Assembly (NCBI RefSeq): GCF_008123965.1
Contig: NZ_VSTH01000143.1
Location: 1-62,963, forward strand
Length of the DNA: 62,963 bases
DNA from: Bradyrhizobium hipponense
GTDB lineage: Bacteria; Pseudomonadota; Alphaproteobacteria; Rhizobiales; Xanthobacteraceae
Reading direction: 5' to 3'
Below the pieces are notes generated by a model. It was given only the letters and a program-made list of their open reading frames with translations, ran no database searches and was not told the origin of the DNA. The translations under genes were made by a program, and so were the position numbers. Shown here piece after piece: positions 54,346-62,963 of this stretch. Position 1 is the first letter of the stretch. Every line of letters starts with the position of its first letter.

Positions 54346-54533
54346 AACCTAGCGCGTTCCTTTCTCGCACCCGTCAAGGACAGGTCGGAGCGCCCGAGGG
54401 GCCCATTGCACGCCTCACCGGCGTCGTCCGAGGCGGATCACCACGGAGCGCTCTGGTGACCCTTCGCCGCAGTTGATTTTTGGGGCGCCGTCATGCAAGC
54501 GAACAGATCCTGCGTTCGCGCCAACGAGAAACT

Positions 54534-54539
54534 GGGAGG
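54534..54539 (+). promoter_or_regulatory. Ribosome binding site deciding the hxlR start
   Basis: GGGAGG, seven bases before the ATG at 54547, favours this start over the in-frame ATG at 54493. Confidence 0.8.
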
Positions 54540-54546
54540 CGTCGTC

Positions 54547-55026
54547 ATGCAACGAAAGAGTTGGGCCTCCGCCGACTGCCCTATGGCGCGCGCCGTGGAT
54601 GTCATCGGCGATTGGGGTAGCCTGATGATCCTGCGCGAGGCGTTTGGCGGCGTCACGCGCTTCGATGACTTCCAAAAGCGGCTCGCCATGTCCCGCAACC
54701 TCCTGACGGCGCGGCTGAAGAAGCTGGTGGCGAGCCGCATCCTTGTGCGCCAGCCGATCGAAAACGAAGCCTGGCGCTTCGAGTATGTCTTGACCGACCA
54801 GGGCCAGGACCTCTTCGCCACGATCATCGCGCTGCGGCAATGGGGCGATCGGTGGTTGTTCCGCCCAGAGCCGGCCCCCTTCCTGATGATGGACCGCGTC
54901 GACGGGAGCGAACTGGTTCCCATTAAGGTCCGCTCGTCGCGCGGGCGAGAAATCACGCTGGCGGACATCAAGCTGCAGCGGCGCTCAAGGTCGCCGAACG
55001 CGCCGGCTCCTCAGCTGTCGCGCTAA
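54547..55026 (+). CDS. HxlR-family winged-helix regulator
   Basis: A 159-aa regulator with the HxlR features: an N-terminal Cys (ADCPMARAVDVIGDWGSLMIL), a recognition helix region (FDDFQKRLAMSRNLLTARLKKLVASRILVRQP) and the wing segment FEYVLTDQGQDLFATI. HxlR proteins often sense electrophiles or aldehydes through the Cys. It is followed by a promoter with a perfect dyad and by a crotonase gene, which it probably controls. Base composition is similar to its neighbours. Confidence 0.9.
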   Translation: MQRKSWASADCPMARAVDVIGDWGSLMILREAFGGVTRFDDFQKRLAMSRNLLTARLKKLVASRILVRQPIENEAWRFEYVLTDQGQDLFATIIALRQWGDRWLFRPEPAPFLMMDRVDGSELVPIKVRSSRGREITLADIKLQRRSRSPNAPAPQLSR

Positions 55027-55036
55027 GTCGGACGCC

Positions 55037-55076
55037 TTGACAGCTTCGCAGGCCGCACCTATGAGTTCAATATTGA
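55037..55076 (+). promoter_or_regulatory. Promoter with dyad upstream of the crotonase gene
   Basis: TTGACA (55037-55042) and TATGAG (55060-55065) are 17 bases apart, a near-consensus sigma-70 promoter. TCAATATTGA at 55067-55076, a perfect 10-base palindrome, immediately follows the -10 element, a position suited to repression by the adjacent HxlR protein. Confidence 0.6.
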
Positions 55077-55200
55077 GACTAACACATGAGGCGGAGCGCG
55101 TGGGAGGTTCGCATACGGGCGGCCACACGCGTGGAGAGTTCGTCATCGTTCCCCGGGCGCCATCCCGTTCTCTCTGAGCAAGCGCGACCTGGAGACGACC

Positions 55201-56004
55201 ATGACCGAGACCCATCAGAGGCTCACGACCGACAGATCGACGCCCGGCCACTGGCGAGTCATCTTCAACAACCCGCCGATCAACACGATCGATGATCGCA
55301 CCTACGATGAGTTCTTCGATCTCGTCGCGGAGATCGAAGCGGAGCCTTCTCTGAAGGTGGTGACGTTCGAGAGCGCCAATCCGGACTTCTTCATCGCCCA
55401 CTACAGCCTTGCGGAGCCGCGAAGCCGTTTCGGCGCGCCGCGCTGGATCGAACCCGCCACCCGCCTGGCCCAGAGCGGCGTCCTGAGCATCGCCGTCATC
55501 CGTGGCCGTGCGCGAGGCGGCGGTAGTGAGTTCGCCTTGGCCTGCGACATTCGCTTCGCCAGCCGCGAGAAGGCCGTCTTCGGGCAGCCCGAGGTCGGGA
55601 TCGGCCTGATCCCGGGCGGAGGTGCGCTCGAGCGCTTGCCACTCCTGGTTGGACGGGCGCGGGCCATCGAGATCATCCTGGGCAGCGACGACTTCGACGC
55701 CGAGACGGCGGAACGTTATGGCTGGATCAACCGCGCCGTTCCTGATGCGGAGCTCGACGGCTTCGTGGACAACTATGTCCGGCGCATCCTGTCCTTCGAC
55801 AAGCAGGCGCTCCAGACCGCCAAATCGACGATCAATCAACAGGGGCTTCCGGATCCGTCCCAGCTGCAGGCGACCCAGGACACGTTCTTCACCACGTTCA
55901 GGTGGCCAGGCGCGATCGAACGAATGCCCAAGCTGCGCGCGCGGGGCATCGGCGCCGCCGGCGATTTCGAGCTGAACCTCGGCCGCGAGGTCGGCAACCT
56001 GTAG
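55201..56004 (+). CDS. Enoyl-CoA hydratase/isomerase family protein (crotonase)
   Basis: A 267-aa crotonase-fold protein. GGGSEFALACDIRFAS contains Glu110, and FGQPEVGIGLIPGG contains Glu131, the two catalytic glutamates of hydratases (rat E144/E164). The oxyanion-hole segment FFIAHYSL differs from the common FCAGADL, so the substrate may not be a standard short-chain enoyl-CoA. Some members act on carboxylated or non-CoA substrates. The ATG has GGAG upstream. It lies behind the HxlR gene in the island. Confidence 0.88.
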   Translation: MTETHQRLTTDRSTPGHWRVIFNNPPINTIDDRTYDEFFDLVAEIEAEPSLKVVTFESANPDFFIAHYSLAEPRSRFGAPRWIEPATRLAQSGVLSIAVIRGRARGGGSEFALACDIRFASREKAVFGQPEVGIGLIPGGGALERLPLLVGRARAIEIILGSDDFDAETAERYGWINRAVPDAELDGFVDNYVRRILSFDKQALQTAKSTINQQGLPDPSQLQATQDTFFTTFRWPGAIERMPKLRARGIGAAGDFELNLGREVGNL

Positions 56005-56297
56005 GCGATGGACTTAGATGCCGAGTTGCCGCGAGGAACCTCGATCGCCATGGGATGGACCATTGGTTCCGAGGCGATCGAGCGCCCTGGTTGCGACCAT
56101 GGAAGGTCGACGAGGCCTGACGCACGGCGATCCTGAGGTGAACCACCTTCGAGGAAGGCTTTAGTATACATGGAACGTCAAGATTACGGTGCACTCAATT
56201 CACCACAACGAGCATCGAACCACACAAGTGCACGTAATTGCGAAGCGCGTCGCGTCGCCGACCGAGGCGAGATTGAATAGAGGTAAGCCGCCCGCCC
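56005..56297. other. Gene-free right edge of the island
   Basis: No plausible gene. Contains the motif AGATTACGGTGCACT at 56181-56195 that matches the left edge tandem repeats and is in the same orientation, and a short palindromic stretch (GAGGTGAACCACCTTC) near 56135. Ends at the intact eamA gene. Confidence 0.6.
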
Positions 56298-57194
56298 TCA
56301 TCGCGTCGCCAGCACCACGCCCGCCAGCGTGAAGATCAGAGCGGCAATCTGGCCTGGCCCGAGCGGCTCACCCAGCGCAATCGCCGAGGCCACCACGCCG
56401 ATCACCGGCACCGCCATGGTGCCGATCGCGGCGACCGAGGCCGGCAGGCGCGACAGCGCGGCGAACCAGCTGACATAGGCGATGCAGAACTGCACCACGG
56501 TCGAATAGACCAGCAGCCACCAGCCGACCGGCGTCACCAGTTCCAGATGCGAGGTCTCGACCAGGAGACCCACAATCGCGACCGGCAGGCAGCCGATTCC
56601 GATCTGCCAGGCCGCGGCCGTGATCGGCGGCAGGCGGATCGGATATTTCTTCAGCAGCACCGTGCCGAGCGCAAAGCCGGCTGCGCCGGCCAGCGCCATG
56701 ACGATGCCCGGGAGTTTCTCTTCGCTGGCGGCAAAACCATTGCCGCCCATGATCGAGGCGAGGCCCGCGAACGCCATCATCAGCGCGACGGTGCGCAGAA
56801 CCGTCGGCCGCTCGCCGAGCACGGGCCAGGCGATCAGCGAGGCCCAGACCGGCATGGTGTAGGCGATCAGCGCGGCCTCGCTGGCCGGCAGCCACAGCAG
56901 CGCCAGCCCCATCAGCACCATCCAGCCGGTGACATTGAGCAGCCCCGCGATCAGGAGCCGCGGCCAGATCTGTGGCGCAACCTTCAGGCTGTCGCGGCGG
57001 ACCAGCGCGAGCGCTGCCAGCAGCACCGCCCCGAGCACGCCCGTCACCCCGCGCAGCGTCAGCGGCGGCAGCTCGCCCAACAGAAACTTCGTCACCGGCC
57101 AATTAAAACCCCAGCCGACCGAGGTGATGGCAAGGAACATCAGGCCGGCCGGCGCGATGCGCGGCCGCAGCAACGGCCGAGTCGAATCAAGCAT
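56298..57194 (-). CDS. EamA-family DMT transporter
   Basis: A 298-aa protein with ten hydrophobic segments in two EamA repeats (start RPRIAPAGLMFLAITSVGWG; second repeat near LAGAAGFALGTVLLKKYP). It resembles drug/metabolite exporters. The ATG at 57194 is preferred to a TTG at 57215. Its C-terminal 42 residues are identical to those encoded by the truncated copy at 53767-53895. The substrate is unknown. Confidence 0.9.
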   Translation of the reverse strand: MLDSTRPLLRPRIAPAGLMFLAITSVGWGFNWPVTKFLLGELPPLTLRGVTGVLGAVLLAALALVRRDSLKVAPQIWPRLLIAGLLNVTGWMVLMGLALLWLPASEAALIAYTMPVWASLIAWPVLGERPTVLRTVALMMAFAGLASIMGGNGFAASEEKLPGIVMALAGAAGFALGTVLLKKYPIRLPPITAAAWQIGIGCLPVAIVGLLVETSHLELVTPVGWWLLVYSTVVQFCIAYVSWFAALSRLPASVAAIGTMAVPVIGVVASAIALGEPLGPGQIAALIFTLAGVVLATR

Positions 57195-57978
57195 GTGGGG
57201 GTACCCGGCGGACAACGAGGTCAGCTTGGCGCGGATTCGGGCCCCCGACCACCACCTCCGCGGGCATGCCAGCCCTCACGGTCCGTAGCCCTACGTGAGT
57301 CCCGGTTAGGCAACCCCGTTGCCCAGAAATATACCTGCCCTGTGAACAGCGGGATGAAGCACGTGCAGCATCACCGGATGCAATTTTTTTCGGTTGGGAA
57401 TCCCTGAGGACTCACTGATACTTGCCTCCACAACAGGCGCGGGCGTGCCCCCTGTTTTCCCCCGCTGTCCACCATATTTAGTATTTGATTCAGGAACTCG
57501 CACTAGTTCTTGACGGGCGCAGCGGAGAGTCCTAGCTTTCGGTCCGTTCGGCGCGAGTGTGTTTGCGTCCCGCCGGCACTCCCCAGAGGGTCCGCAAAAC
57601 GGCACTCCGCCACGCCAGACAAGGGCAGCGGGATGAGGGCTTGTCTGCCCTCGGAAGCGGACTTTTCGGGCACCAGAACGGGCCGGCAACAGGCTCGGAT
57701 GGCATTGTTAGAAGACGCCACGTTGGAAGAAGACGTGTCGTTGGGGCGTTGAACGCATGTCGCGCACATCCCCTTGGGGGCGGATGGGCGTGGACATGCC
57801 GGCGGATGATCGGTGCACGCATCGATGAATCGCGCCGGGAGAAACTGGGCCGGATCCACCGGCTTGAACTGCGAAGCCTTAAGGCCGGCAAAGGCCGTAC
57901 GAGGACTCGCGAAACGAAATATCGGCCCGGCACGCCTGAACGGAGGCGGTCCGGTCACAATTAGGACGGGGCAAGACC
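57195..57978. other. Intergenic region and long nrdJ leader
   Basis: 784 bases without a convincing gene. Short frames on both strands have Arg-rich, low-complexity character and no similarity. It includes a small hairpin (GGCAAC-N3-GTTGCC, about 57308-57323), the weak stem GCATC-ACCG-GATGC with a T-run (about 57370-57390), and the nrdJ promoter region. Confidence 0.5.
57469..57538 (+). promoter_or_regulatory. Candidate nrdJ promoter with NrdR-like box and palindrome
   Basis: TTGACG (57510-57515) and TAGCTT (57533-57538) are spaced by 17 bases. CCACCATATTTAGTAT at 57469-57484 matches the NrdR consensus at 12 of 16 positions. GAACT-N6-AGTTC (57494-57509) is a perfect dyad abutting the -35 element. 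A leader of about 440 bases would separate this from the nrdJ start. Confidence 0.45.
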
Positions 57979-60900
57979 ATGCGGATTGAGCGGCGCCACA
58001 CCACCCAGGGACAGTCACCTTACGCGGGAATCGATTTCCGGCTGACCACGTCGGAGATCAGGAATCCCGACGGCTCGGTGGTGTTCAAGCTTGAGAATGT
58101 CGAGGTGCCGACCGAATGGTCGCAGGTCGCCTCCGACGTGCTTGCCCAGAAGTATTTCCGCAAAGCCGGCGTTGCCGCGCGCCTGAAGAAGGTCGAAGAG
58201 GAATCCGTCCCCTCCTTCCTGTGGCGCTCCGTGCCCGACACCGAGGCGCTCGCCGCTCTGCCGGAGAAGGAGCGCTATGTCAGCGAGCTCAGTGCAAAAC
58301 AGGTGTTCGACCGCCTCGCCGGCTGCTGGACCTATTGGGGCTGGAAAGGCGGCTACTTCACCTCCGACGAAGACGCCCAGACCTTCTATGACGAGCTGCG
58401 CTACATGCTGACCAAGCAGATGGTCGCGCCGAACTCGCCGCAATGGTTCAACACCGGTCTTCACTGGGCCTACGGCATCGACGGTCCCGGCCAGGGCCAT
58501 TATTACGTCGACCCCTTCACCGCCAAGCTGACCAAGTCGAAATCGGCCTATGAGCATCCGCAGCCGCACGCCTGCTTCATCCAGGGCGTCGGCGACGACC
58601 TCGTCAACGAGGGCGGCATCATGGACCTCTGGGTCCGCGAGGCGCGCCTGTTCAAATACGGCTCCGGCACCGGCTCCAACTTCTCCCGCCTGCGCGGCGA
58701 AGGCGAAAAGCTTTCCGGCGGCGGCCGCTCATCCGGCCTGATGAGCTTCCTCAAGATCGGCGACCGCGCTGCCGGTGCGATCAAGTCGGGCGGCACCACG
58801 CGCCGCGCCGCCAAGATGGTGGTCGTCGACGTCGATCACCCCGATATCGAGACCTATATCGACTGGAAGGTGAAGGAGGAGCAGAAGGTTGCTGCGCTGG
58901 TCACCGGATCCAAGATCAACCAGAAGCACCTCAAGGCGGTGCTGAAGGCCTGCGTCAACTGCGAAGGCTCGGGCGACGACTGTTTTGACCCCGAGAAGAA
59001 CCCGGCGCTCCGCCGCGAGATCAAGCTCGCGCGCCGCTCGCTCGTGCCCGACAATTACATCAAGCGCGTCATCCAGTTCGCCAAGCAGGGCTACAAGGAC
59101 ATCCAGTTCGACGTCTATGACACCGACTGGGATTCGGAGGCCTACCTCACCGTCTCCGGTCAGAACTCCAACAACTCGGTCTCGCTGCGGGATGACTTCC
59201 TGCGCGCGGTGGAAACCGACGGCGACTGGAATCTCGTCGGACGCACGACGAAGAAGATCACCAAGACGCTGAAGGCGCGCGACCTCTGGGAGAAGATCGG
59301 CTACGCCGCCTGGGCGTCGGCCGATCCGGGCCTGCACTTCAACACCACCATGAACGACTGGCACACCTGCAAGGCGTCCGGCGACATCCGCGCCTCCAAT
59401 CCGTGCTCGGAATACATGTTCCTGGACGACACGGCGTGCAACCTCGCCTCCGCCAACCTGCTGACGTTCTACAACGCCACGACCAAGCATTTCGACGTCG
59501 AGGGCTACGAGCACCTCTGCCGCTTGTGGACGCTCGTGCTCGAAATCTCGGTGATGATGGCGCAGTTCCCGTCCAAGGCGATCGCCGAGCTCTCCTACGA
59601 GTTCCGCACCCTCGGCCTCGGCTACGCCAATATCGGCGGCCTCCTGATGACCATGGGCCTTGCCTATGACAGCAAGGAAGGCCGCGCGCTCTGCGGCGCG
59701 CTGACCGCGATCATGACCGGCATCACCTACAAGACCTCGGCGGAGATCGCTGGCGAGCTCGGCACCTTCCCCGGCTACAAGAAGAACGCCGCGCACATGC
59801 TGCGCGTGATCCGTAACCACCGCCGCGCCGCCCACGGCCAGTCCAACGGCTACGAGGCGCTCGCGGTCAACCCGGTGCCGCTCGACCTCGTCTCCTGCCC
59901 GCAAGCCGACCTCGTCGGCCACGCGCAGGCCGCCTGGGATGCGGCGCTCGAGCTCGGCGAAAAGCACGGCTATCGTAACGCCCAGACCACTGTGATCGCG
60001 CCGACCGGCACGATTGGCCTCGTGATGGATTGCGACACCACCGGCATCGAACCGGACTTCGCGCTGGTCAAGTTCAAGAAGCTCGCCGGCGGCGGCTACT
60101 TCAAGATCATCAACCGCGCGGTCCCTGCCGCGCTGCGCACGCTCGGCTATCGCGAGAGCGATATCGCGGAGATCGAGGCCTACGCCGTCGGCCACGGCTC
60201 GCTCTCCAACGCCCCCGGCATCAACGCCTCGACGCTGAAGGCCAAGGGTTTTACCGATGAGGCCATCGCCAAGGTCGAGAAGGCGCTGCCGACCGCGTTC
60301 GACATCAAGTTCGCCTTCAACAAATGGACCTTTGGCGAGGATTTTATCCGCGACCAGCTCGGCATTGGCGCGGAAGCCATTGCCGCCCCCGGCTTCGACC
60401 TGCTCCAGGCCGTCGGCTTCACCAAGCGCGAGATCGAGGCGGCCAACGTCCACATCTGCGGCGCGATGACGGTGGAGGGAGCTCCCCACCTCAAGGCAGA
60501 ACATTACGCGGTGTTCGACTGCGCCAACCCCTGCGGCAAGATCGGCAAGCGCTATCTGTCGGTCGAGAGCCACATCCGCATGATGGCAGCTGCGCAGCCC
60601 TTCATCTCGGGTGCGATCTCAAAAACCATCAACATGCCGAACGACGCCACGGTGGAGGACTGCAAGTCCGCCTACATGCTGTCGTGGAAACTCGCTCTTA
60701 AAGCCAATGCGCTCTACCGCGACGGCTCGAAGCTCTCCCAGCCGCTCAACTCGCAGCTCATCAGCGATGATGAGGACGAGGACGATGCGGTCGAGCAGCT
60801 CTACGACAAGCCGATGGCGGCGCGTACCGCCCAGGTCTCGGAGAAGATCGTCGAGAAGCTGGTCGAGCGCATCATCGTGATGCGCGAGCGCGAGAAGATG

Positions 60901-61746
60901 CCGGATCGCCGCAAGGGCTACACCCAGAAGGCGGTGGTCGGCGGCCACAAGGTCTACCTGCGCACCGGCGAGTATGACGACGGCCGCATCGGCGAGATCT
61001 TCATCGACATGCACAAGGAAGGCGCGGCGCTGCGCTCCTTCATCAACAACTTCGCCATCGCGGTGTCGCTCGGCCTGCAATACGGCGTGCCGCTCGACGA
61101 ATATGTCGACGCCTTCACCTTCACCCGCTTCGAGCCGGCGGGCCCCGTGCAGGGCAACGACAGCATCAAGTACGCGACCTCAATCCTGGACTACGTCTTC
61201 CGCGAACTGGCGGTGAGCTACCTGTCCCGCTTCGACCTCGCCCATGTCGATCCCAGCGAGACCGGCTTCGACGCGCTCGGCAAGGGTGTCGACGAAGGCA
61301 AGGAGCCGGACGACGACGCCGGCCACCGCGCCACAAAACTGGTGTCGCGCGGCCTCACCCGCTCCCGCACCGACAACCTCGTCGTGATGCGTGGCGGCTC
61401 GACCGCGGTCGCCCAAGGCAACGACAGTGCGCCGGCCGGCGGCTCCAAGGTCACTTCGCTGGCCTCGCACGGCGCAAGCCGCGCCGGCGACGTCCTCGAA
61501 GGCGCGGTCGCGCTGAAGCAGGAAGTCAGCCACGACCTCTCGCCCACCGAAAAGCTGGAGCAGCTGCAGTGGAGCAAGGCCGGTACCGCGCAAACCTCGG
61601 TGCCCAGCAAGGCCGAGCGCCGCGCGGAAGCGAAGGCAAAAGGCTACGAAGGCGAGATGTGCAGCGAGTGCGGCAACTTCACGCTGGTGCGGAATGGGAC
61701 CTGCATGAAGTGCGATACTTGCGGCAGCACGACGGGGTGTTCGTGA
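57979..61746 (+). CDS. nrdJ: Adenosylcobalamin-dependent class II ribonucleotide reductase
   Basis: A 1255-aa vitamin-B12-dependent reductase that makes deoxyribonucleotides with or without oxygen. Characteristic stretches are NSPQWFNTGLHWAYG, SGTGSNFSRLRGEGEKLSGGG, NPCSEYMFLDDTACNLASANL (radical-site region), TGTIGLVMDCDTTGIEPDFA and, near the C-terminus, CSECGNFTLVRNGTC and CDTCG, probable redox/zinc cysteines. Its full length is like that of other large alphaproteobacterial NrdJ. It is transcribed from a long leader and followed by a strong terminator. Confidence 0.97.
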   Translation: MRIERRHTTQGQSPYAGIDFRLTTSEIRNPDGSVVFKLENVEVPTEWSQVASDVLAQKYFRKAGVAARLKKVEEESVPSFLWRSVPDTEALAALPEKERYVSELSAKQVFDRLAGCWTYWGWKGGYFTSDEDAQTFYDELRYMLTKQMVAPNSPQWFNTGLHWAYGIDGPGQGHYYVDPFTAKLTKSKSAYEHPQPHACFIQGVGDDLVNEGGIMDLWVREARLFKYGSGTGSNFSRLRGEGEKLSGGGRSSGLMSFLKIGDRAAGAIKSGGTTRRAAKMVVVDVDHPDIETYIDWKVKEEQKVAALVTGSKINQKHLKAVLKACVNCEGSGDDCFDPEKNPALRREIKLARRSLVPDNYIKRVIQFAKQGYKDIQFDVYDTDWDSEAYLTVSGQNSNNSVSLRDDFLRAVETDGDWNLVGRTTKKITKTLKARDLWEKIGYAAWASADPGLHFNTTMNDWHTCKASGDIRASNPCSEYMFLDDTACNLASANLLTFYNATTKHFDVEGYEHLCRLWTLVLEISVMMAQFPSKAIAELSYEFRTLGLGYANIGGLLMTMGLAYDSKEGRALCGALTAIMTGITYKTSAEIAGELGTFPGYKKNAAHMLRVIRNHRRAAHGQSNGYEALAVNPVPLDLVSCPQADLVGHAQAAWDAALELGEKHGYRNAQTTVIAPTGTIGLVMDCDTTGIEPDFALVKFKKLAGGGYFKIINRAVPAALRTLGYRESDIAEIEAYAVGHGSLSNAPGINASTLKAKGFTDEAIAKVEKALPTAFDIKFAFNKWTFGEDFIRDQLGIGAEAIAAPGFDLLQAVGFTKREIEAANVHICGAMTVEGAPHLKAEHYAVFDCANPCGKIGKRYLSVESHIRMMAAAQPFISGAISKTINMPNDATVEDCKSAYMLSWKLALKANALYRDGSKLSQPLNSQLISDDEDEDDAVEQLYDKPMAARTAQVSEKIVEKLVERIIVMREREKMPDRRKGYTQKAVVGGHKVYLRTGEYDDGRIGEIFIDMHKEGAALRSFINNFAIAVSLGLQYGVPLDEYVDAFTFTRFEPAGPVQGNDSIKYATSILDYVFRELAVSYLSRFDLAHVDPSETGFDALGKGVDEGKEPDDDAGHRATKLVSRGLTRSRTDNLVVMRGGSTAVAQGNDSAPAGGSKVTSLASHGASRAGDVLEGAVALKQEVSHDLSPTEKLEQLQWSKAGTAQTSVPSKAERRAEAKAKGYEGEMCSECGNFTLVRNGTCMKCDTCGSTTGCS

Positions 61747-61805
61747 GGGGGAGAGCGAGCGAGGATTGCTAGAGCCCGGGCTTGGCGCCCGGGCGCCCGA
61801 AAAAT

Positions 61806-61834
61806 AAGGGGGTGGCGTTCGCCATCCCCTTTTT
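61806..61834 (+). terminator. Rho-independent terminator of nrdJ
   Basis: An 11-bp stem with one G-T pair (AAGGGGGTGGC / GCCATCCCCTT), loop GTTC, then TTT, about 60 bases after the stop. Confidence 0.9.
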
Positions 61835-61911
61835 GCTTCTTTGACAAAAATAGGCATGTGACAACTTGCGCGTGTAATTTATTTGCGTCCCAAAATCAAA
61901 CTGGACCAACA

Positions 61912-62482
61912 ATGTTCAAATCCATTCGGTTTCGCAATTTCAAGTCCTTGAAGGACTATACGGTCTCGTTGCGGACAATGAATGTATTGGTGGGCCCGAA
62001 TAATGCAGGAAAATCGACAATCCTAGATGCATTCCGGGCCATGGCAGCTGCTCACCGCTATGCTTCGCGTCGAGTTCAGTCCCCGATTTCAGTTGATGGG
62101 AATATCAGCCAGTGACGTCGGCCAAATGCTTGACGGCATCGTAGCTGGCCAGAAGGCGGACGCGTTGGGCCAATATGTGTCAAATCGAGTAAGATATTTC
62201 GCGACGCGGAGCGCGAAGGACCCTTCCACAGTTGTCAAAGAGGCTCTCGAACTCTTCGAGCAGGACTGGAAAGAGCCTCTTCGAAGGACGGCCATTTCCT
62301 CGGGAAAGAAGGCGTTCGCCGCGCTTAATGGGCAGTTTCAGGAAAAGTTTGGTCTTTCGATCACGTCAAACCAAGTTATCAAACATTTGGAGCGAAGCGA
62401 CGTAGGCGATCTAGTCGATATTCTTCGTGATCTAGACGAATTTGCAAGGATAATGCCAACGCCGGTAAGGGGCCTCACATAA
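61912..62482 (+). pseudogene. Decayed OLD-like AAA ATPase/nuclease gene
   Basis: The first frame encodes MFKSIRFRNFKSLKDYTVSL and Walker A GPNNAGKSTILDAF, the N-terminus of an OLD/RecF-type ATPase, and stops at 62113. The second frame (from about 62030) continues with a helical tail (VRYFATRSAKDPSTV...KHLERSDVGDLVDILRDLDEF) like the C-terminal end of OLD-family proteins. The ABC signature, Walker B and TOPRIM regions are absent. An internal deletion plus frameshift is the simplest reading. OLD proteins are phage-defence-associated nucleases; this one is not functional. Base composition is more AT-rich than neighbours. Confidence 0.7.
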
Positions 62483-62963
62483 GCGGTACACAAATGGAGC
62501 GAAGCATACGCATCATTCAATATGGGAATTACACTGACGTGCACTAAACCCCGAGCCGTCTGGCCTCCTCGACGATCAACCTGACGCCGACACACTAGCC
62601 CATAGGATGCGTGGACGACTTGCCCGCCATCGCTCAACGCGCGAAGGTGGAAGCGATGCCCATCAATCTGGCAGAGCCAGAATTAGCCGAGGGCGTAACC
62701 CGCCATTCGGGTCTCGCGAATGGCAGGTTACTATTGTGCCCGTCAGTACTTTGGCGTTGTGCTCGTGCCCGTGGTTTGAGACTTTGTGCTCGAGCCGGTG
62801 TTTAAGATGATGGGTTTCGCAGACCGTAGGATGGGTGGAGCGACTTGTCCGCCGTAGCTCGACGGAAGCGATACGCATCGGCGCTGCACGCGACGACGCG
62901 TTCGCAAGAGCTCAACCCATCCTACGAGCGACGCTCTACGCCCGCCTGCGGCGCGGCAATCAG
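62483..62963. other. Gene-free stretch with dispersed repeat fragments
   Basis: No plausible gene. Short frames on both strands are Arg-rich and lack ribosome sites. It holds two copies of a palindromic repeat (separate entry) and lower-GC flanks. Confidence 0.6.
62598..62940. repeat. Dispersed palindromic repeat fragments
   Basis: Words such as CCATAGGATGCGTGGA (about 62600-62615), GATGGGTTTCGCAGACC (about 62808-62825), GTAGGATGGGTGGAGCG (about 62826-62842) and CAACCCATCCTACG (about 62914-62927) are related to each other, in both orientations, and to a family of GTAGGATGGG elements common in bradyrhizobial intergenic DNA. Confidence 0.65.

Noticed and set aside
53897..56297. A complete insertion sequence around the island
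   Set aside because: No transposase frame, and the related terminal motifs are in the same rather than inverted orientation.
57494..57509. LexA site upstream of nrdJ (GAACT-N6-AGTTC)
   Set aside because: Alphaproteobacterial LexA binds the direct repeat GTTC-N7-GTTC; this is an inverted repeat with different spacing.
57300..57978. Cobalamin riboswitch in the nrdJ leader
   Set aside because: No recognisable B12 box or the conserved core could be found by eye.
58729..60573. 614-codon antisense frame inside nrdJ
   Set aside because: Shadow of codon bias in nrdJ.
62607..62810. Short plus-strand frames near the window end
   Set aside because: Arg/Ser-rich, overlap dispersed repeats, no ribosome site or similarity.

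Overview
The window is high-GC alphaproteobacterial chromosome, most likely Bradyrhizobium or a close Nitrobacteraceae relative. This rests on the gene content and order (accB-accC, aat, a DUF2155 protein and an NDUFA12-like protein; amiC next to rne and mrcA-prfB; a B12-dependent nrdJ), on BA14K and DUF1236 secreted proteins, and on palindromic intergenic elements of the kind common in that genus. I saw no rRNA, tRNA, CRISPR array or complete insertion sequence.

Layout. 1-5.7 kb: a GST/SMR pair behind an unusual GATGCA-rich site, anmK, tyrS, an MFS exporter and doxX. 5.7-14 kb: a candidate 28-aa membrane peptide, a chemoreceptor, a giant AsmA-like protein, a one-Cys Bcp-type peroxiredoxin and an M23 endopeptidase. 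14-21.3 kb, all minus strand: amiC, mrcA, prfB (with its programmed +1 frameshift), an NAD-dependent dehydrogenase and an EamA transporter. 21.3-25.2 kb: a 700-base leader and rne, whose product carries a large His-rich insertion. 25.2-32.2 kb: an XRE-cupin regulator divergent from an amidase / MFS / DadA-like oxidase operon, then dctA and bioY. 32.2-43.6 kb: aminotransferase, M48-TPR protease, DsbA-like protein, DUF1236 repeat protein, aroQ-accB-accC, a CHASE3 kinase / receiver / receiver-HisKA_2 cluster, and aat.

43.6-50.7 kb: the DUF2155 and NDUFA12 genes, which I expect to be neighbours in relatives, are separated by about 5 kb of accessory genes (BASS transporter, ABC binding protein, divergent GlxA/DJ-1 pair) plus a remnant ORF. 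50.7-53.8 kb: a receiver protein and a CHASE3 hybrid kinase. 53.8-57.2 kb: a small island (DUF2971 pseudogene, HxlR regulator, crotonase) between a truncated eamA 3' end and a complete eamA. The two eamA ends differ only at silent sites. 57.2-61.7 kb: a long leader and nrdJ. 61.9-63 kb: a decayed OLD-like ATPase and dispersed repeats.

The strongest unusual signals are the silent-only eamA duplication bounding the island, the GATGCA array before the GST/SMR genes, the His-rich insertion in RNase E, the 28-aa membrane ORF and the HxlR/crotonase promoter dyad. I found no complete novel defence or mobile system; the one candidate defence gene (OLD-like) is broken.
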